Assembly (NCBI RefSeq): GCF_040183065.1
Contig: NC_091132.1
Span: 161,842,602 to 161,906,601, forward strand
Direction: 5' to 3'
Origin: Periplaneta americana
Taxonomy: Eukaryota > Arthropoda > Insecta > Blattodea > Blattidae
Length of the DNA stretch: 64,000 nucleotides
Position numbers and translations under genes: made by a program. Below, in pieces: positions 21,501 to 31,153 of this stretch. Under the pieces are notes generated by a model. That model ran no database searches, had not been told where the DNA came from, and worked only from the letters and a program-made list of their open reading frames with translations. How positions within the stretch are numbered: the first letter of the stretch is position 1; every line of letters begins with the position of its first letter.

Positions 21501-24090
21501 AAAGAGGATGACAGTAATGTTATCCCCCATATCTTTACTTGAAGTTTTCATTATTTTACACCTTTATATAACTATTCAGTTGCTGGAGCAGGTGGAACTT
21601 GTCAGCTATTTCTGAGTGATTGACACACTGGACCGTGAAGAAGTAACTGTCGTGCAGAATTCCACACAAGAAAAGCAGCTGCGTAAAATCTATTAATCGA
21701 AATATATGTTTACTGAAATAATAGTTCTGTGGTGTTGAGTTATTTTTCGTGGTTTTCCTCTCAACCCATTAAGAGAAAATTCTGCGTAGCTTTTGGCGCT
21801 GGGATCTGGACTGATCTTGCTAGCATATGCATTTTCATCTCATTCAGACGCTAGACAACCAACGACAGTTGTTCATAATGCGTCGTAAAAGACCAACTAT
21901 AAAGCACTTATGAGAATTAACTTGTGTACTTCCACATACACTCACTCACAAAAAAAATCACGCACCGAAAAGGAGTTGTTGAAATTGCATGAAACCTGAT
22001 ATGGATAATCGTAACGTTGATGTATGTATATGATTACAGTATTAGAGCAAACTAATAATTTTATTGCTGAGAACTGACACTGCATACTTCCACATATTTA
22101 ATATGTGTAATATATTTGTTTTCGATGTAGTTTTTCTTTGGTGCTTTATTCTTCTTCTGTCTTCTTGCTCCTATTAACAGCACATTTTCTTCACAGCACT
22201 GAAGTTCCACCTTGCTGCCACATTATTACAGAAGATGAATGCCTGGAAACATGTGAGAAGAAATTGAAATGTGATGTTTGTGGAAAGTGTTTTTTGGATT
22301 GGATAGAACTCAAAAGACATACTGTTCTACATGAGGACAAGAGACCAATGATGTCCGATGATTGTAGAAAGAACTGTTTGCAGATGGATTTTCTCCGAAA
22401 AAACGCTTGCGTACACACAGGCGACAAGTCATTCAGTTGTGATGTCTGTCGAAAGACATTTTCGAAGTCTTATAAACTGAAAAATCATGCCCGAGTACAT
22501 TCACGCAAGAAGGCTTTCTGTTGTGATATATGTGGAAAGGAATTTTCGCGTACCAGGGATTTAAAAAAGCATAGATTCGTACACAGTGGGGAGAAGTCAT
22601 TCAGTTGTGATATATATGGAAGAACATTTTTGGATTCTACTACTCTAAAAAAGAATACCTTCGCACACACAGGGGAGAAGGCATTCAGTTGTGAAATATG
22701 TGCAAAGAAATTTTCGGTCGCTGGTTCTCTGAAAAGACATGCACTGGTACACACAGGGCAGAAGGCATTCAGTTGTGATATATGCGGAAAAAAATTTTCT
22801 TTTTCTGGTAATTTAAGAAAGCATACACGCGTGCACACAGGGGAGAAGCCATTCGGTTGTGACATATGTGGAAGAAGATTTCTGGATTCTAGTACTCTAA
22901 AAAGGCATACATTCGTACACACACGGGAGAAGGCATTTAGTTGTCACATATGTGGAAAGGAATTCTCGGTCGCTGGTTCTCTGAAAAGACATGCACTCGT
23001 ACACTCAGGGCAGAAGGCATTCAGTTGTGATATATGCGAAAAAAAATTTTCTTTTCTTAGTAATTTAAAAAAGCATACACGCGTACACACAGGGGAGAAG
23101 CCATTCAGTTGTGATCTATGTGGAAGAAAATTTTTGGATTCTAGTACTCTAAAAATGCATACATTCGTACACACACGGGAGAAGGCATTTAGTTGTCACA
23201 TATGTGCAAAGAAATTTTCGGTCCCTTGTTCTCTGAAAAGACATGCACTCGTACACACTGGGCAGAAGCCATTCGGTTGTGACATATGTGGTTCTAAATT
23301 TTCGGATTCTAGTGCTCTTAAAAATCATGCACTTCTACATACAGGGCAGAAGGCATTCAGTTGTGACATATGCGGAAAAAAATTTTCTTTTTCTAGTAAT
23401 TTAAAAAAGCATTCACGCTTACACACAGGTGAGAAGCCATTCGGTTGTGATATATGCAGAAAAAGATTTTCTTTTTCTAGTAATTTGAAAAAGCATAGAC
23501 GTATACACACAGGGGAGAAGCCATTCGGTTGTGACATATGTGGTAGGAAATTTTCGGATTCTAGTGTTCTTAAAAAGCATGCACGATTACACACAGGGGA
23601 CAAGGCATTCAGTTGTGAAAAGTGTGGAAAGCAATTTTCGCGTAATTGTAATTTAAGAAAGCATACACTCGTACACAGGGGAGAAATCATGCAGACATTT
23701 TCGGAATCTGGTAATCCAAAAAAGCATGTAATCTTAAATACAGGAGAGAAAGCATTCACTTGTGATATATGTGGAAAGACATTTTCCGAATCCGGTAATC
23801 TAAAAAAGCACATACTCTTACATACAGGCGAGAAACATTTCACTTGTGAAATATGTGGAAAGTTCTCCCAATGCGTTACTTTAAAAAAACATTCTGTTTT
23901 ACATACAGGGGAGAAGGCATTTACGTGTGATATATGCGGAAAGAAATTTAATCAATCTTCTAATCTAAAGAGACATGCACTGTTACATACAAAGCAGAAG
24001 GCATTCTGTTGTGATATATGTGGAAAAAAATTTTCCCTATCTTGTAATCTAAAGATGCATGCACTGTTACACACAAAAGAGAAGGCTTAG
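12455..24090 (+). CDS. Zinc-finger gene, unit 2: whole gene model (5 exons)
   Basis: Predicted join: 12455-12544, 13521-13658, 17580-17717, 21053-21135, 22197-24090. All introns are GT-AG and all phases agree, giving about 780 residues with both B exons or about 734 with one. The N-terminus is acidic with psi-K-x-E motifs; the C-terminus is 22 finger positions. Probable role: nuclear sequence-specific DNA-binding regulator (family inference). Introns hold a MITE, a TIR element, a tRNA palindrome, SINEs and a LINE fragment, none hitting an exon. An uninterrupted frame across five exons argues for a working gene, though the array ends early relative to finger remnants behind it. Transcript support is unknown. 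Confidence 0.7.
13521..13658 (+). CDS. Unit 2 exon B1
   Basis: Forty-six codons, phase 0 at both ends, between TGTGTTGCAG and GTGAGT. It reads EGNVLDLQVTGIKTECMD, SYEVKSEM and SFVKSEVE: three psi-K-x-E motifs (IKTE, VKSE, VKSE) in an acidic setting. The counterparts at 36824 and 55107 have exactly the same length. It resembles B2 (17580) at most positions, so one arose from the other. Confidence 0.75.
14107..14310. mobile_element. hAT-type MITE, GGGGCGTATT ends
   Basis: Ends GGGGCGTATTTTGCGGG and TATACGCCTCTG, with GGTAGCCC repeats just inside. The 8-bp TSD is TAATTACC / TAATCACC. Unit 3 has the empty site near 38545. A second copy is at 31154. Confidence 0.8.
14311..14893. other. Unit 2 intron between B1 and B2, no gene
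   Basis: Sequence homologous to 38545-39110 (unit 3) and 55690-56560 (unit 4). No coding content or other element visible. Confidence 0.4.
14894..16267. mobile_element. 1.4-kb TIR element with TCTGACACCA repeats
   Basis: Long TIR: left ATATATCTGCAATGCTTGGG, then AAAAGTGACATAAGTCAG and ACAAACCTTTTTTGATAA. The right end is its complement, ending at CCCGAGCACTACAGATATAT, so about 65 bp per side. The motif TCTGACACCA occurs at 15034, 15061, 15088 and 15123. No transposase frame. Absent from the homologous introns of units 3 and 4. Confidence 0.65.
16365..16435 (-). tRNA. tRNA-like sequence (left arm of palindrome)
   Basis: Same 71-nt cloverleaf as the right-arm copy, one base different (position 8). 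Acceptor TCCGGTG pairs with CGCCGGA; box B is GGGTTCAAATCCC. Probably part of a SINE-like element, not a working tRNA gene. Confidence 0.35.
16609..16679 (+). tRNA. tRNA-like sequence (right arm of palindrome)
   Basis: Folds as a full cloverleaf: acceptor TCCGGTG/CGCCGGA (7 bp, one G-T), D stem GCTT/AAGC, anticodon stem TCAGC/GCTGA, T stem CCGGG/CCCGG with loop TTCAAAT. The anticodon loop ACGTAGA would place GTA at 34-36 but has C where T33 is invariant. The variable loop is 4 nt. The C33, the lack of an intron (expected for animal tRNA-Tyr) and the palindromic duplication argue for a tRNA-derived repeat. Confidence 0.35.
16716..17579. other. Unit 2 intron before B2, no gene
   Basis: Homologous to 39110-39941 in unit 3 and 58643-59349 in unit 4. 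No other element seen. Confidence 0.45.
17580..17717 (+). CDS. Unit 2 exon B2
   Basis: Forty-six codons, phase 0 to phase 0, acceptor GTTTTGCAG and donor GTATGT. It begins EENVLDLHMTEMKTECMD and ends FPIIKSEAE. It is a paralogue of B1 inside the same gene, with psi-K-x-E positions kept (MKTE, LKSE, IKSE). Orthologous B2 exons lie at 39942 and 59350. It can be spliced with or instead of B1 without changing frame. Confidence 0.75.
17718..18868. other. Unit 2 intron after B2, no gene
   Basis: Homologous to 40080-41220 and 59488-60027 plus 60987-61210. The conservation is patchy and non-coding. Confidence 0.45.
18869..19126 (-). mobile_element. tRNA-derived SINE, type A, reverse copy
   Basis: Reverse-oriented copy of the 9056 SINE. 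Box B appears as GGGATTCGAACCTGGG-type sequence on the opposite strand. Perfect 13-bp TSD TGGGAGATGTAAT at 18856-18868 and 19127-19139. Absent from units 3 and 4. Confidence 0.85.
19140..19490. other. Unit 2 intron, no gene
   Basis: Homologous to 41220-41555 (unit 3) and 61210-61547 (unit 4). Nothing coding. Confidence 0.4.
19807..20283 (+). pseudogene. LINE RNase H / C-terminal domain fragment
   Basis: A 158-codon open frame to TAG. QWIPSRFGILGNENADALAK is the end of an RNase H domain: GNENADALAK holds the last acidic residue, while the usual His-Cys of IPSHCGI is RF here. A helical region follows, then a degenerate zinc knuckle (GPLCNSNQEMDSEHLKIC, first Cys missing). It matches, from memory, the C-terminus of LINE polyproteins widespread in arthropods. 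The catalytic N-terminal part is absent, so it is a dead fragment. Confidence 0.65.
20486..20518 (+). ncRNA. Hammerhead-ribozyme-like core
   Basis: CTGAAGA, then a stem GACTT/AAGTC, then CGAAAA reproduces the CUGANGA-stem II-GAAA core. Stems I and III are not obvious, so catalytic ability is doubtful. It sits ~100 nt before the right end of the LINE insertion. Confidence 0.3.
20625..21052. other. Unit 2 intron before exon C, no gene
   Basis: Homologous to 41570-41985 (unit 3) and 62800-63046 (unit 4). It ends in the TACTCTTTTGCAG acceptor. Confidence 0.5.
21053..21135 (+). CDS. Unit 2 exon C
   Basis: Eighty-three nt in phase 0: DEACEIHKEQDEVELQVT, then AEENEVFTE and two bases (GG) that join the first base of the finger exon to give Gly. 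Acceptor CTTTTGCAG, donor GTGAGT. It is acidic and links the B modules to the fingers. Every base equals exon C of unit 3 (41986-42068). Confidence 0.8.
21745..21905 (+). mobile_element. SINE type A-like fragment (3' part)
   Basis: Keeps GTGGTTTTCCTCTCAACCCA, CATTCAGACGCTAGACAAC and GCGTCGTAAAAGACCAAC from the SINE A body without the tRNA head. The matching fragment at 42676-42828 shows it predates the unit duplication. Confidence 0.55.
21939..22079. mobile_element. Clipped end of a Tc1-like element
   Basis: Left TIR ACTCACTCACAAAAAAAATC and ~140 bp of adjoining sequence match the left end of the full element at 42860. The rest is deleted. Same site, 118 bp before the finger exon. Confidence 0.65.
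22197..24090 (+). CDS. Unit 2 zinc-finger exon, 22 finger positions
   Basis: Starts at the base after TTTTCTTCACAG, completing Gly with exon C, then TEVPPCCHIITEDECLET. The fingers are 28 residues apart. Finger 1 is LKCDVCGKCFLDWIELKRH. Fingers 2 (MMSDDCRKNC), 5 (CDIYGR, His to Asn) and 18 (cysteines lost) are degenerate; finger 20 lacks one residue. The linkers are HTGEKAF/HTGQKAF variants. Helices recur in few types (SFSSNLKK, LDSSTLKR, SVAGSLKR), and fingers 6-14 form a 3-finger super-repeat. Stop TAG at 24088-24090 follows a 2-nt loss; finger codons go on behind it out of frame. Confidence 0.88.
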
Positions 24091-24340
24091 TTGCGATATA
24101 TGTGAAAAGAAATTTACCCAATCTTCTAATCTAGAGAGGCATGCACTATTACACAAAAAGGAGAATGCATTCAGTTGTGATTATTGAGGAAAGATATTTT
24201 CGCTTTCTAGTACTTTGAAGAGGCATGCTCTCGTACACTCAAGGAGAGAAAGCATTCAGTTGTGATATGAATGATAAGATCTTTTCAGAATCTGGTTGTC
24301 TAAAAGAGGATGCGCTCGTATACACGTGAGATGTTCAGTT
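24091..24340 (+). pseudogene. Decayed fingers beyond the unit 2 stop
   Basis: About three more finger-length segments are readable in mixed frames: CDICEKKFTQSSNLERH at ~24094, then FSCDY followed by a stop, then STLKRHALVH and a last eroded one to ~24330. Same 84-nt rhythm as the live array. The array has been shortened by frameshift. Confidence 0.65.
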
Positions 24341-26535
24341 GTGGTGATTGTAAAATATAAGACTGCACTTTTATGTGATTCTCTTCTGTGAATTCAGTCA
24401 TCTCAATTACTATAATATTTTCCTTCTCGCGTTAATTTTTCTTCTAATTCTGAATGAGACTACTCATTTTCATAATTTTTTGTTAAGAAGTTACTGATTT
24501 TAACATAGCATTCTGTACATTCTATAGACGTTCCTGAATTACATTTGTGAAGTCAGAACTGTAAAGAATTAAATAACCATGGATTGGAATCATACAATGC
24601 AAGAAATTTCCGTTACATTGTAACCTCACAATAATACGGACTAAAATGTAAACTTTAACGTTAAATTTGTTACTTACTTGTGTTATGTGTAATACTGCAT
24701 TTATTTCGCGCTGAATGAATTTCTTCATTGAATATTGTACATTCTTTGGCAGTGCGTAAAATGAATAGCAGTGCCTAAAGTGAATACTTGATATTTTTGG
24801 CACATGTATTTTAAAGACTCACTTTAGGCATTGATAAGTTTAGAGCGGGAGAAGCGGCCCTGGGCTAAAGGCAATTGTAGTTTAAATAAAATTATATAAT
24901 CAAGCCTTAATTTCGGTACTGGTATTAAGTAACAATTCAAAAGTAGCAACATTTTAAACAAATTCCCATTAGACTAAAGACATACCTAATGCTGAAAATT
25001 GATATTTTCAGTCTGGTTTCCGGAGGATACAGATTAAAAAAATACTAATGAGGTATTTTGTAAAATATGCAACTTCTGTTTGACAGCCCATGAAGCAAAT
25101 TTGAAAAAAGCATGCTAGCAGTAGTGTGCATAGAAGAATGTTGTCTACTAGTTTCTTGCCGCAAATCAAATGTTATGAAAGCATATTCCTGTTGTTTCCA
25201 GAGGGAGAGAGCATTACATTTAAAATTGGCTGTAAGCCTGCACATTGCAATTCATTTGTCGGTTAGAACAAGTGATCACCTCTATGAGACGTTGTGATTT
25301 GCCGTGCATGAATCACATTTTCATAATCGTCAGGTTACTTAGGACAAAGTGCTCACGTGTAATAGATCGTGATATTTTGCCATAAAGGCTTGAATGTGTA
25401 GTTAATTTTGTAGGGATTTATTTTATTCGTTAATATTGGACGAATGTGCTGATATTTCTGATCATAAGTATCTGTGTATGAGTATTAAATATTTTGGTAA
25501 AGTTGAGTATAAGATTATTACAGATTATTTAACAACAGTTTTTGTTTAATATTTATTACCCACTGTTTGGCTTGTCTTTTTTCTTCTGCTATTGCAGTTA
25601 TAAGCAGCACACATAAGAGGAGTTTTTGTTATCTCCGTGCCGCCCATCTCGGTATACATAATCTTGTAAGCAGGCGAAATTACACAACGAAACCAATCTT
25701 CCATTTCATCCGCACCGCTAAGAGCGACATATATGGCAACTTGGCCAGTTTATAATCTGTCTTCTAATTCGTTGGTGTATTTATGGTGTGAGAAAAATCT
25801 CAGTTGCGTAGAAAAATCAAGTTGAAGTGCCTTGGCGACAAGGCTGCTACCACGGCCCCCTTGATCACTTTATTCTGAACAAACCGATAAAATAAAAAAG
25901 TTGTAAGTAAGCAGGCTGATATGTGAAGGAGGGTTATAAGTACGTTATGTTGTTTCATACAGGTAAGTGTACCGGTACTGTTGAATTTTATTATATTCTA
26001 TGCAAGTGTAAGTTATATGATCTGATCATCACAAATGGAGTTGTTGCTTAATAACCTTAAACTTTTGAATTACAGGGCATCCACAAATTTTTTGTACCGG
26101 CATTGGAACCCATCTGTTCTTTGTGGTTTACGTCTCAATTTATACTCGTAGGTAAAAATTGGATAACAAGGAGACTTATTTAAATTTCAAACTTTTATGC
26201 TATACTAATTATAGTTTTGCATTATCTTTGACTTGTTAGTACAACATTAATTATGTTGGCGGTTAATGTGTTTCACACAACTTAAGTCTTGAATTCTCCG
26301 GCTTTGTGTGGCAAATAATGTAAAAGTGCATGTGCAAGGTTCAACTTTAAGCATTCAAATAACGAATGCAAGAGGTAACGAAACGCATTCAATTGTGCAT
26401 ACGTCTTTTTTTCGGTCATTCTAGAGCATCCACCTGCCATTGAACGAAAATTGCACACGTTTGTCACTGCCAATGTTGCGCTATAAACCAATTTTCAATA
26501 CTTTTATCACAACTACAACAAATTAAAAATATATA
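24341..26535. other. Intergenic, unit 2 to unit 3
   Basis: No gene. 24341-24450 and 25380-25560 match 50165-50540 after unit 3, so they are the 3' flank of the block. From 25560 the unit 3 start begins (TTATAAGCAGCACA, matching 50730). Confidence 0.45.
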
Positions 26536-28283
26536 CTGTATTGGTCCGAATATAAGCCGCAATTTTAATTCAAATTTCAAACTCCAAAAGTTGGGGTGTG
26601 GCTTATTTGCGCGGCCGATAAATTTAAACTTGAAATGTGGCGCATGTTGCTACCGGTAATTTTATCATTTTGAAATGGAGCAACAATGCCACGCGCTCGT
26701 GTTTGAAATTGTCAGCAGTCGTATGGTATATGACGCAACAATGTACCAGTCTTCATATTACAGTGATCGTACTCTTTTGTATGATAGGACAGATTAAAAC
26801 AGTTTGTACGTAGCTACGGGTTCAGCCATGAGCGGAAACGTAGAAAGAAAATCTTCAACAAGCTTGGGAATTCGGCGCAGTTATGAAGCTAGTTTCAAAC
26901 TTGCAGTTATTCGTCATGCTAGGAGTACGTCTAATAGAGAAGCCGGCAAAAAGTTTAGTGAGGATGAGTCTAATGTGCGGCGCTGGATCACCTCGGAGGA
27001 TAAACTGAAAAATGCCAATACAACCAGAAAATCTTTCAGAGGACCCAAGGCTGGGAAATACCCTGAACTAGAACGTAGGGTCCTTTCCTTTGTACAAGAC
27101 AAAAGGAAAGAAGGGATGCCTATCTCTCGACAAGTAATCCAGGTAAAATCGTTGGAAATAGCGAAGACACTGAACATTCCACAGACAGAAATCCATGGAA
27201 GTATAGGTTGGTGCCGCAGGTTTATGCGTAGAAGGGGCCTTGTTCTCCGACGAAGCACTTCATTAGCACAGAGACTGCCAGAGGATTTTACTGAGAAACT
27301 CATCAACTTCCAGAGGCACGTCATTGAATTGCGTCAGCGCCACTCTTACTCATTACACCAGATCGGCAATGCCGACGAGACGCCCGTATTTTGGGACATG
27401 CCGAGCAATATGACAGTTGACAATAAAGGGGCGAAAAGCATATCATTGAGAAAAACTGGAAATGAAAAACAAAGAATCACTGTGATGCTGGCGGTTACGG
27501 CAGATGGAGGAAAACTGCCTCCGTACGTTATTCTGAAGTGTAAAACCATGCCCAAGGAGAATTTACCTAAGGGATTAGTGATTCGTTGCCAAGAGAAAGG
27601 ATGGATGACAACCGAACTAATGGTGGACTGGCTAGCTACGGTTTGGAATCGCAGACCAGGTGCGCTGCTCTGTAAGAGGGCTATGTTAGTATCGGATGCC
27701 TTTAAAGGTCACCTCACACCCGAAGTAAAGAAGAAAATTACTGCATTGAAGACAGACCTAGTCGTCATACCTGGAGGTTTGACATCAAAATTGCAGGTGC
27801 TTGATGTCGTCGTGAACAAGCCTTTTAAAGACCATCTCCGAAAACAGTATTCGGATTGGCTTCTAGAAGGGGGTCATGCATTCACTCCATCTGGGAAAAT
27901 CAAGAAGCCATCTGTCAGCCTTATGTGTGAGTGGATTCTCTCTTCATGGCACACGATATCACCAGATTCAATCATCAAAGGCTTCAAGAAATGCTGCGTG
28001 TCTAATGCTCTGGATGGCAGTGAGGACGACGTACTTTGGGCGGAGAGTGATGAACAAAGTGACAGTGATGAAACAAATACCGGTACCGGTAGTAGTGAAG
28101 TCAGCAGTGACATTGGAGAAGACGGTGATTAGTTGTACCGGTATTTTTGGTGATTTACCCACGTAATACCGTAATTGAAGAAAAAGTGTTTAAATAGTGT
28201 AAACAGTTTTGTAACTGGATAATGTGACAGGTAAATTTCACTGCACTCAATTTTCCTTTTTTTCTCATTCTGCACTCAATTTT

Positions 28284-28314
<31 letters not shown>

Positions 28315-28366
28315 CTCTCCTTTCCCCCTAAAATTAAGGGTGCGGCTTACACTCGGGCCAATTCGG
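26536..28366 (+). mobile_element. Tigger/pogo-type DNA transposon, apparently complete
   Basis: TIRs of about 26 bp: left CTGTATTGGTCCGAATATAA then GCCGCA; right TGCGGCTTACACTCGGGCCA then ATTCGG. TA target duplications at 26534-26535 and 28367-28368. One long transposase frame lies inside. A long T-run (28285-28313) lies before the right end. Absent from units 2 and 4. Confidence 0.85.
26828..28132 (+). CDS. Tigger/pogo transposase (CENP-B HTH + DDE)
   Basis: 434 codons from ATG 26828 (the same frame is open further 5' but lacks an ATG). The N-terminal helix-turn-helix (RRSYEASFKLAVIRHA ... NVRRWI) is followed by a CENP-B-type HTH (PISRQVIQVKSLEIAK ... GWCRRFMRRRGLVLRR). The DDE domain has all three acidic residues: NADETPVFWD, LVSDAFKGHL and LQVLDVVVNKPFK. 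An acidic Ser-rich tail ends the protein. The uninterrupted frame and intact motifs suggest a young, possibly autonomous copy that cuts and pastes its own TIR element. A domesticated host gene is less likely, given the flanking TIRs and TA duplication. Confidence 0.88.
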   Translation: MSGNVERKSSTSLGIRRSYEASFKLAVIRHARSTSNREAGKKFSEDESNVRRWITSEDKLKNANTTRKSFRGPKAGKYPELERRVLSFVQDKRKEGMPISRQVIQVKSLEIAKTLNIPQTEIHGSIGWCRRFMRRRGLVLRRSTSLAQRLPEDFTEKLINFQRHVIELRQRHSYSLHQIGNADETPVFWDMPSNMTVDNKGAKSISLRKTGNEKQRITVMLAVTADGGKLPPYVILKCKTMPKENLPKGLVIRCQEKGWMTTELMVDWLATVWNRRPGALLCKRAMLVSDAFKGHLTPEVKKKITALKTDLVVIPGGLTSKLQVLDVVVNKPFKDHLRKQYSDWLLEGGHAFTPSGKIKKPSVSLMCEWILSSWHTISPDSIIKGFKKCCVSNALDGSEDDVLWAESDEQSDSDETNTGTGSSEVSSDIGEDGD

Positions 28367-28368
28367 TA

Positions 28369-28704
28369 CATCTTCATTACTTTTAACACTATATCATTTC
28401 GGAATATACAGGTCGAAACATGTCTACCAGGTATGATAGAATATTACACGAGAAAGACATACAATACATATTCCGAAACATTTAAAATCGTTTTGTACCA
28501 TACAAGTTATAGAGAATTATTACCACATTAACACATTTAGTATATCACGAAACATGTAAAATGTATTTATTATGAAAGTCGCCATAGCTTCTTCTTCAAA
28601 TTAGTAGTATAAGTACGATCCACTTCCACTAGATGGAAATCAACACGATTGGCAGAGCCGCAATACATGAAAACGAATGATACTAAATATGAGGAATGTT
28701 ACTA
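28369..28704. other. Flank of Tigger, no gene
   Basis: AT-rich, nothing recognised. Confidence 0.3.
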
Positions 28705-28965
28705 GAGGACCACACCTGTGGAGTAACGATTAGCGAGTCTGGCCGCGAAACCAGGTGGCCCGGGTTCGATCCCCGGTCGGGGCAGGTTACGCGGTTGAGG
28801 TTTTTTTGGGGGTTTTCCCTCAACCCAATATGAGCAAAGGCTGGGTAACTTTCGGTGCTGGACCCTGGACTCATTACACTGGCATTATCACCTTCTTCTC
28901 ATTCTAGACGCTAAATAACCTCAGATGTTGATAAAGCGTCGTAAAATAACCTGATTAAAGAAAAA
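28705..28965 (+). mobile_element. tRNA-derived SINE, type A
   Basis: Head GTGGAGTAACGATTAGCG with box B GGGTTCGATCCCCGG, full body, short A-rich tail. TSD GTTACTA at 28698-28704 and 28966-28972. Confidence 0.85.
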
Positions 28966-29233
28966 GTTACTACTGGTGTGTTGTATTATGTGACAGGTTA
29001 TATTCGGTTTGATTAAGTGAGTATTATGTGACAGGTTTGATTAGGTGTGTAGTATTATGAAATGGTTAGGTTAGGTTTGATTAGATGTGTATGTTATTAC
29101 TATGTTGGCAACACTGAAACACACTGTCACATTAAAGAAATTTGGCGGTATTGTTTCGTTCACGCACGACGATTTTTGTATATAAGTAACGTACGTATTT
29201 AGGGCAGGTCGGTTGGGCTTACAGCCTTCCCAG

Positions 29234-30764
29234 CAGTGGCGGTTGGCAACTTGAAATATAGGCGGTTGCATATTGTCGGTGACAGTACTTTTATACTCTT
29301 TAGCTGATGCGGCATTTTGCATGATCAGATTAAGCTGGCGCATAATAATGAACATAAGCTGCCTCTGTGTAGTTTGCTAGATCAATGCTTGAGCACCACG
29401 TAATCAACCACTCATGACTGAAGCACAATCATATATGTGAGCGATCAGTTTCTGGGACAAGTTCCTAAATGACGATTAAGCTCATGTGTTATGCTTTTAG
29501 CCAAAGATGATGCATCATGTCCAGTAGGAACAATGAAGTCGCAGAATCTTTCAACAGGTTTGTTGTTGTGGTTATGTCTGTAAATAACCACCATCTGAAA
29601 TTTGTTGGAAACATCACTTGTTTCATTTGCAGTAACAGCTAGAAAGTCCACAGTTTTTATCTGCCATGAAATCTCTTCATGACAGACTTCTAGCATAAAC
29701 GCCAAAATCTCGTTTTGAATGATTTTTGACGCCCCCTTGAAAACTCAGTAATTTTCTGGGTGGATCTTTAGAGCGTTGTCTAGCTCAGCACTGAAATTTA
29801 TGAGACTACGAAATATGCCTAGATTAGAAGACGAATCCGTTTCATGGAGACTTCTCAGTGCTAATTCAAAGGAGTCACAGAATCTAATACAATTAATGAT
29901 ATTTTTCACGTTCAATGTTTCTTCTATAGGCACCGTCCAACTGAGCACCAATATTTACAATTCCCATGAAGGCTAACTAAGGACATTTTTGATGTGGGTT
30001 GACGATGCCTCGTGTTTCTGAACCCTTTCATTTAGAAGATGCACATCAATCATTCCTGTTTTAGTTCACATTTCTTCGCCACCAAATAACACACACGGAA
30101 AACAAAATAGAGCATTCTTGACATTGCAGATGCACAACCAGTCATGTTTTTCGAACATATTAGGATTAAAAATTCTGTTAAAAGTCCTACCCTTCGTATA
30201 AATTATTTGCGAAAGCTTAATAGCAGGTTGGTCTACCAAGTCTTTTTATTTACGTTTTCGCCTCTAATGACCTAGATGAAAATGATTGTGATTGTAAACC
30301 ATTAATGGAATTCATTTTTGTACACTATTAGTTACTTACTCTCTTATAATTAACACTTTCAAGAAGACAACAAAATCTCACACAACACCCGAAGCATAAA
30401 ACGCGGTATAACGTACTATACAGCAATATGATCAAGAAGGCAGTGATTTCAAGGCGAGAAGCCTTTCGTCAATCGACGTGTGTATACACGTCATAAACTG
30501 TCTGCTAGCGAAGGCCACGCCTCCAGAGTTTTTTCCCCGCACCTGCCCTTCTAGCACCCAAAGTTCCTTGGCAGATACAGAGTTAACAAGGCTAGTACAG
30601 ATGAACATACAAGTGCTCTACAGATAATAGGGATATTTATTATTATGTTTAGAAGAGTAAATAGACTTATTGGTAAGTCATTAATGATTATTACACACAT
30701 GATTTATTTACAAAATTTTTGGGGGTAGCGCTAACTTACTACTCCCTTCTAGAGCCGCCCCCTG
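29234..30764 (-). mobile_element. hAT element, internally deleted
   Basis: Ends CAGTGGCGGTTGGC and (reverse) CAGGGGGCGGCTCTAG. Perfect 8-bp TSD CTTCCCAG at 29226-29233 and 30765-30772. It contains minus-strand fragments of a DUF4371-type (ZMYM1-like) hAT transposase; the C-terminal dimerisation half is missing. 28973-29233 and 30773-31033 on either side are AT-rich without genes. Confidence 0.85.
29290..29960 (-). pseudogene. hAT transposase remnant (DUF4371 type)
   Basis: Pieces in minus-strand order: LALRSLHETDSSSNLGIFRS, VCHEEISWQIKTVDFLAV then TANETSDVSNKFQM with KPVERFCDFIVPTGHDASS, and RQLNLIMQNAASAKEYKS. These match the DUF4371/RNase-H-like hAT core (DETSDVS, KPVERF, HQLNLIMQ). The expected Asp of DETSD is Asn, and several frames are used. 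Dead copy. Confidence 0.7.
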
Positions 30765-30974
30765 CTTCCCAGTACTCGATACTTGAAATCCAAGGCATTT
30801 TCAAGTTATTTTTTATTCATTTATTAGTGGCTGGGACATAAGAATGATTCACCTCTTTTTTTTTTTTTTATAAAAATGATAGCGCATGCGGCAATTTAAA
30901 GCTACACACGCCTGTGGGTAAGCTGTGCGTATTTCGTTCACTAGTGGCTTGTAGCGAGCAGCTGATTGTTTTAG

Positions 30975-31102
30975 ATGGCCGAGAATAAACTGAAGATTGT
31001 TTTCTTTGGTGATCTTGGACTTTTAAGCTGAAAATGGCTGCACGTGCGATTAGCTTTATTGAAGATTATCGCAAATACGAGTGCGTATGGAGTGTTCAAT
31101 GA
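30975..31102 (+). pseudogene. MADF-like small ORF upstream of unit 3
   Basis: Homologue of 11009-11137. The first ATG (MAENKLKIVFFGDLG) hits a stop after 18 codons because a base is lost. A second ATG at 31034 restores the rest (MAARAISFIEDYRKYECVWS) to the same TGA. The frame is therefore not conserved in this unit, arguing against a selected peptide. Confidence 0.4.
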
Positions 31103-31153
31103 CAAATTTGACAATCAAGTACGCCCAAGTATTGTATTGGTATTGACTATTTG

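Larger units (their letters stand above)
21136..22196 (+). other. Unit 2 last intron
   Basis: Conserved with unit 3 (42069-44681), including a CTGT/CTCT-rich low-complexity run (21290-21400). It contains a partial SINE and a clipped Tc1 end and finishes with CACATTTTCTTCACAG. Confidence 0.6.

Noticed and set aside
21246-21511. Leu/Ser/Cys-rich frames (and 42206-42439)
   Set aside because: They come from a CTGT/CTCT-rich low-complexity intron segment shared by units 2 and 3, in different frames; no domain.
22485-23843. Long minus-strand frames opposite the unit 2 fingers
   Set aside because: Cys/Phe/Ser-rich mirror of the 84-bp finger repeat; same pattern opposite units 1 and 3. Artefact of codon periodicity.
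26914-28166. Minus-strand and shifted frames across the Tigger transposase
   Set aside because: Shadows of the coding frame at 26828-28132.
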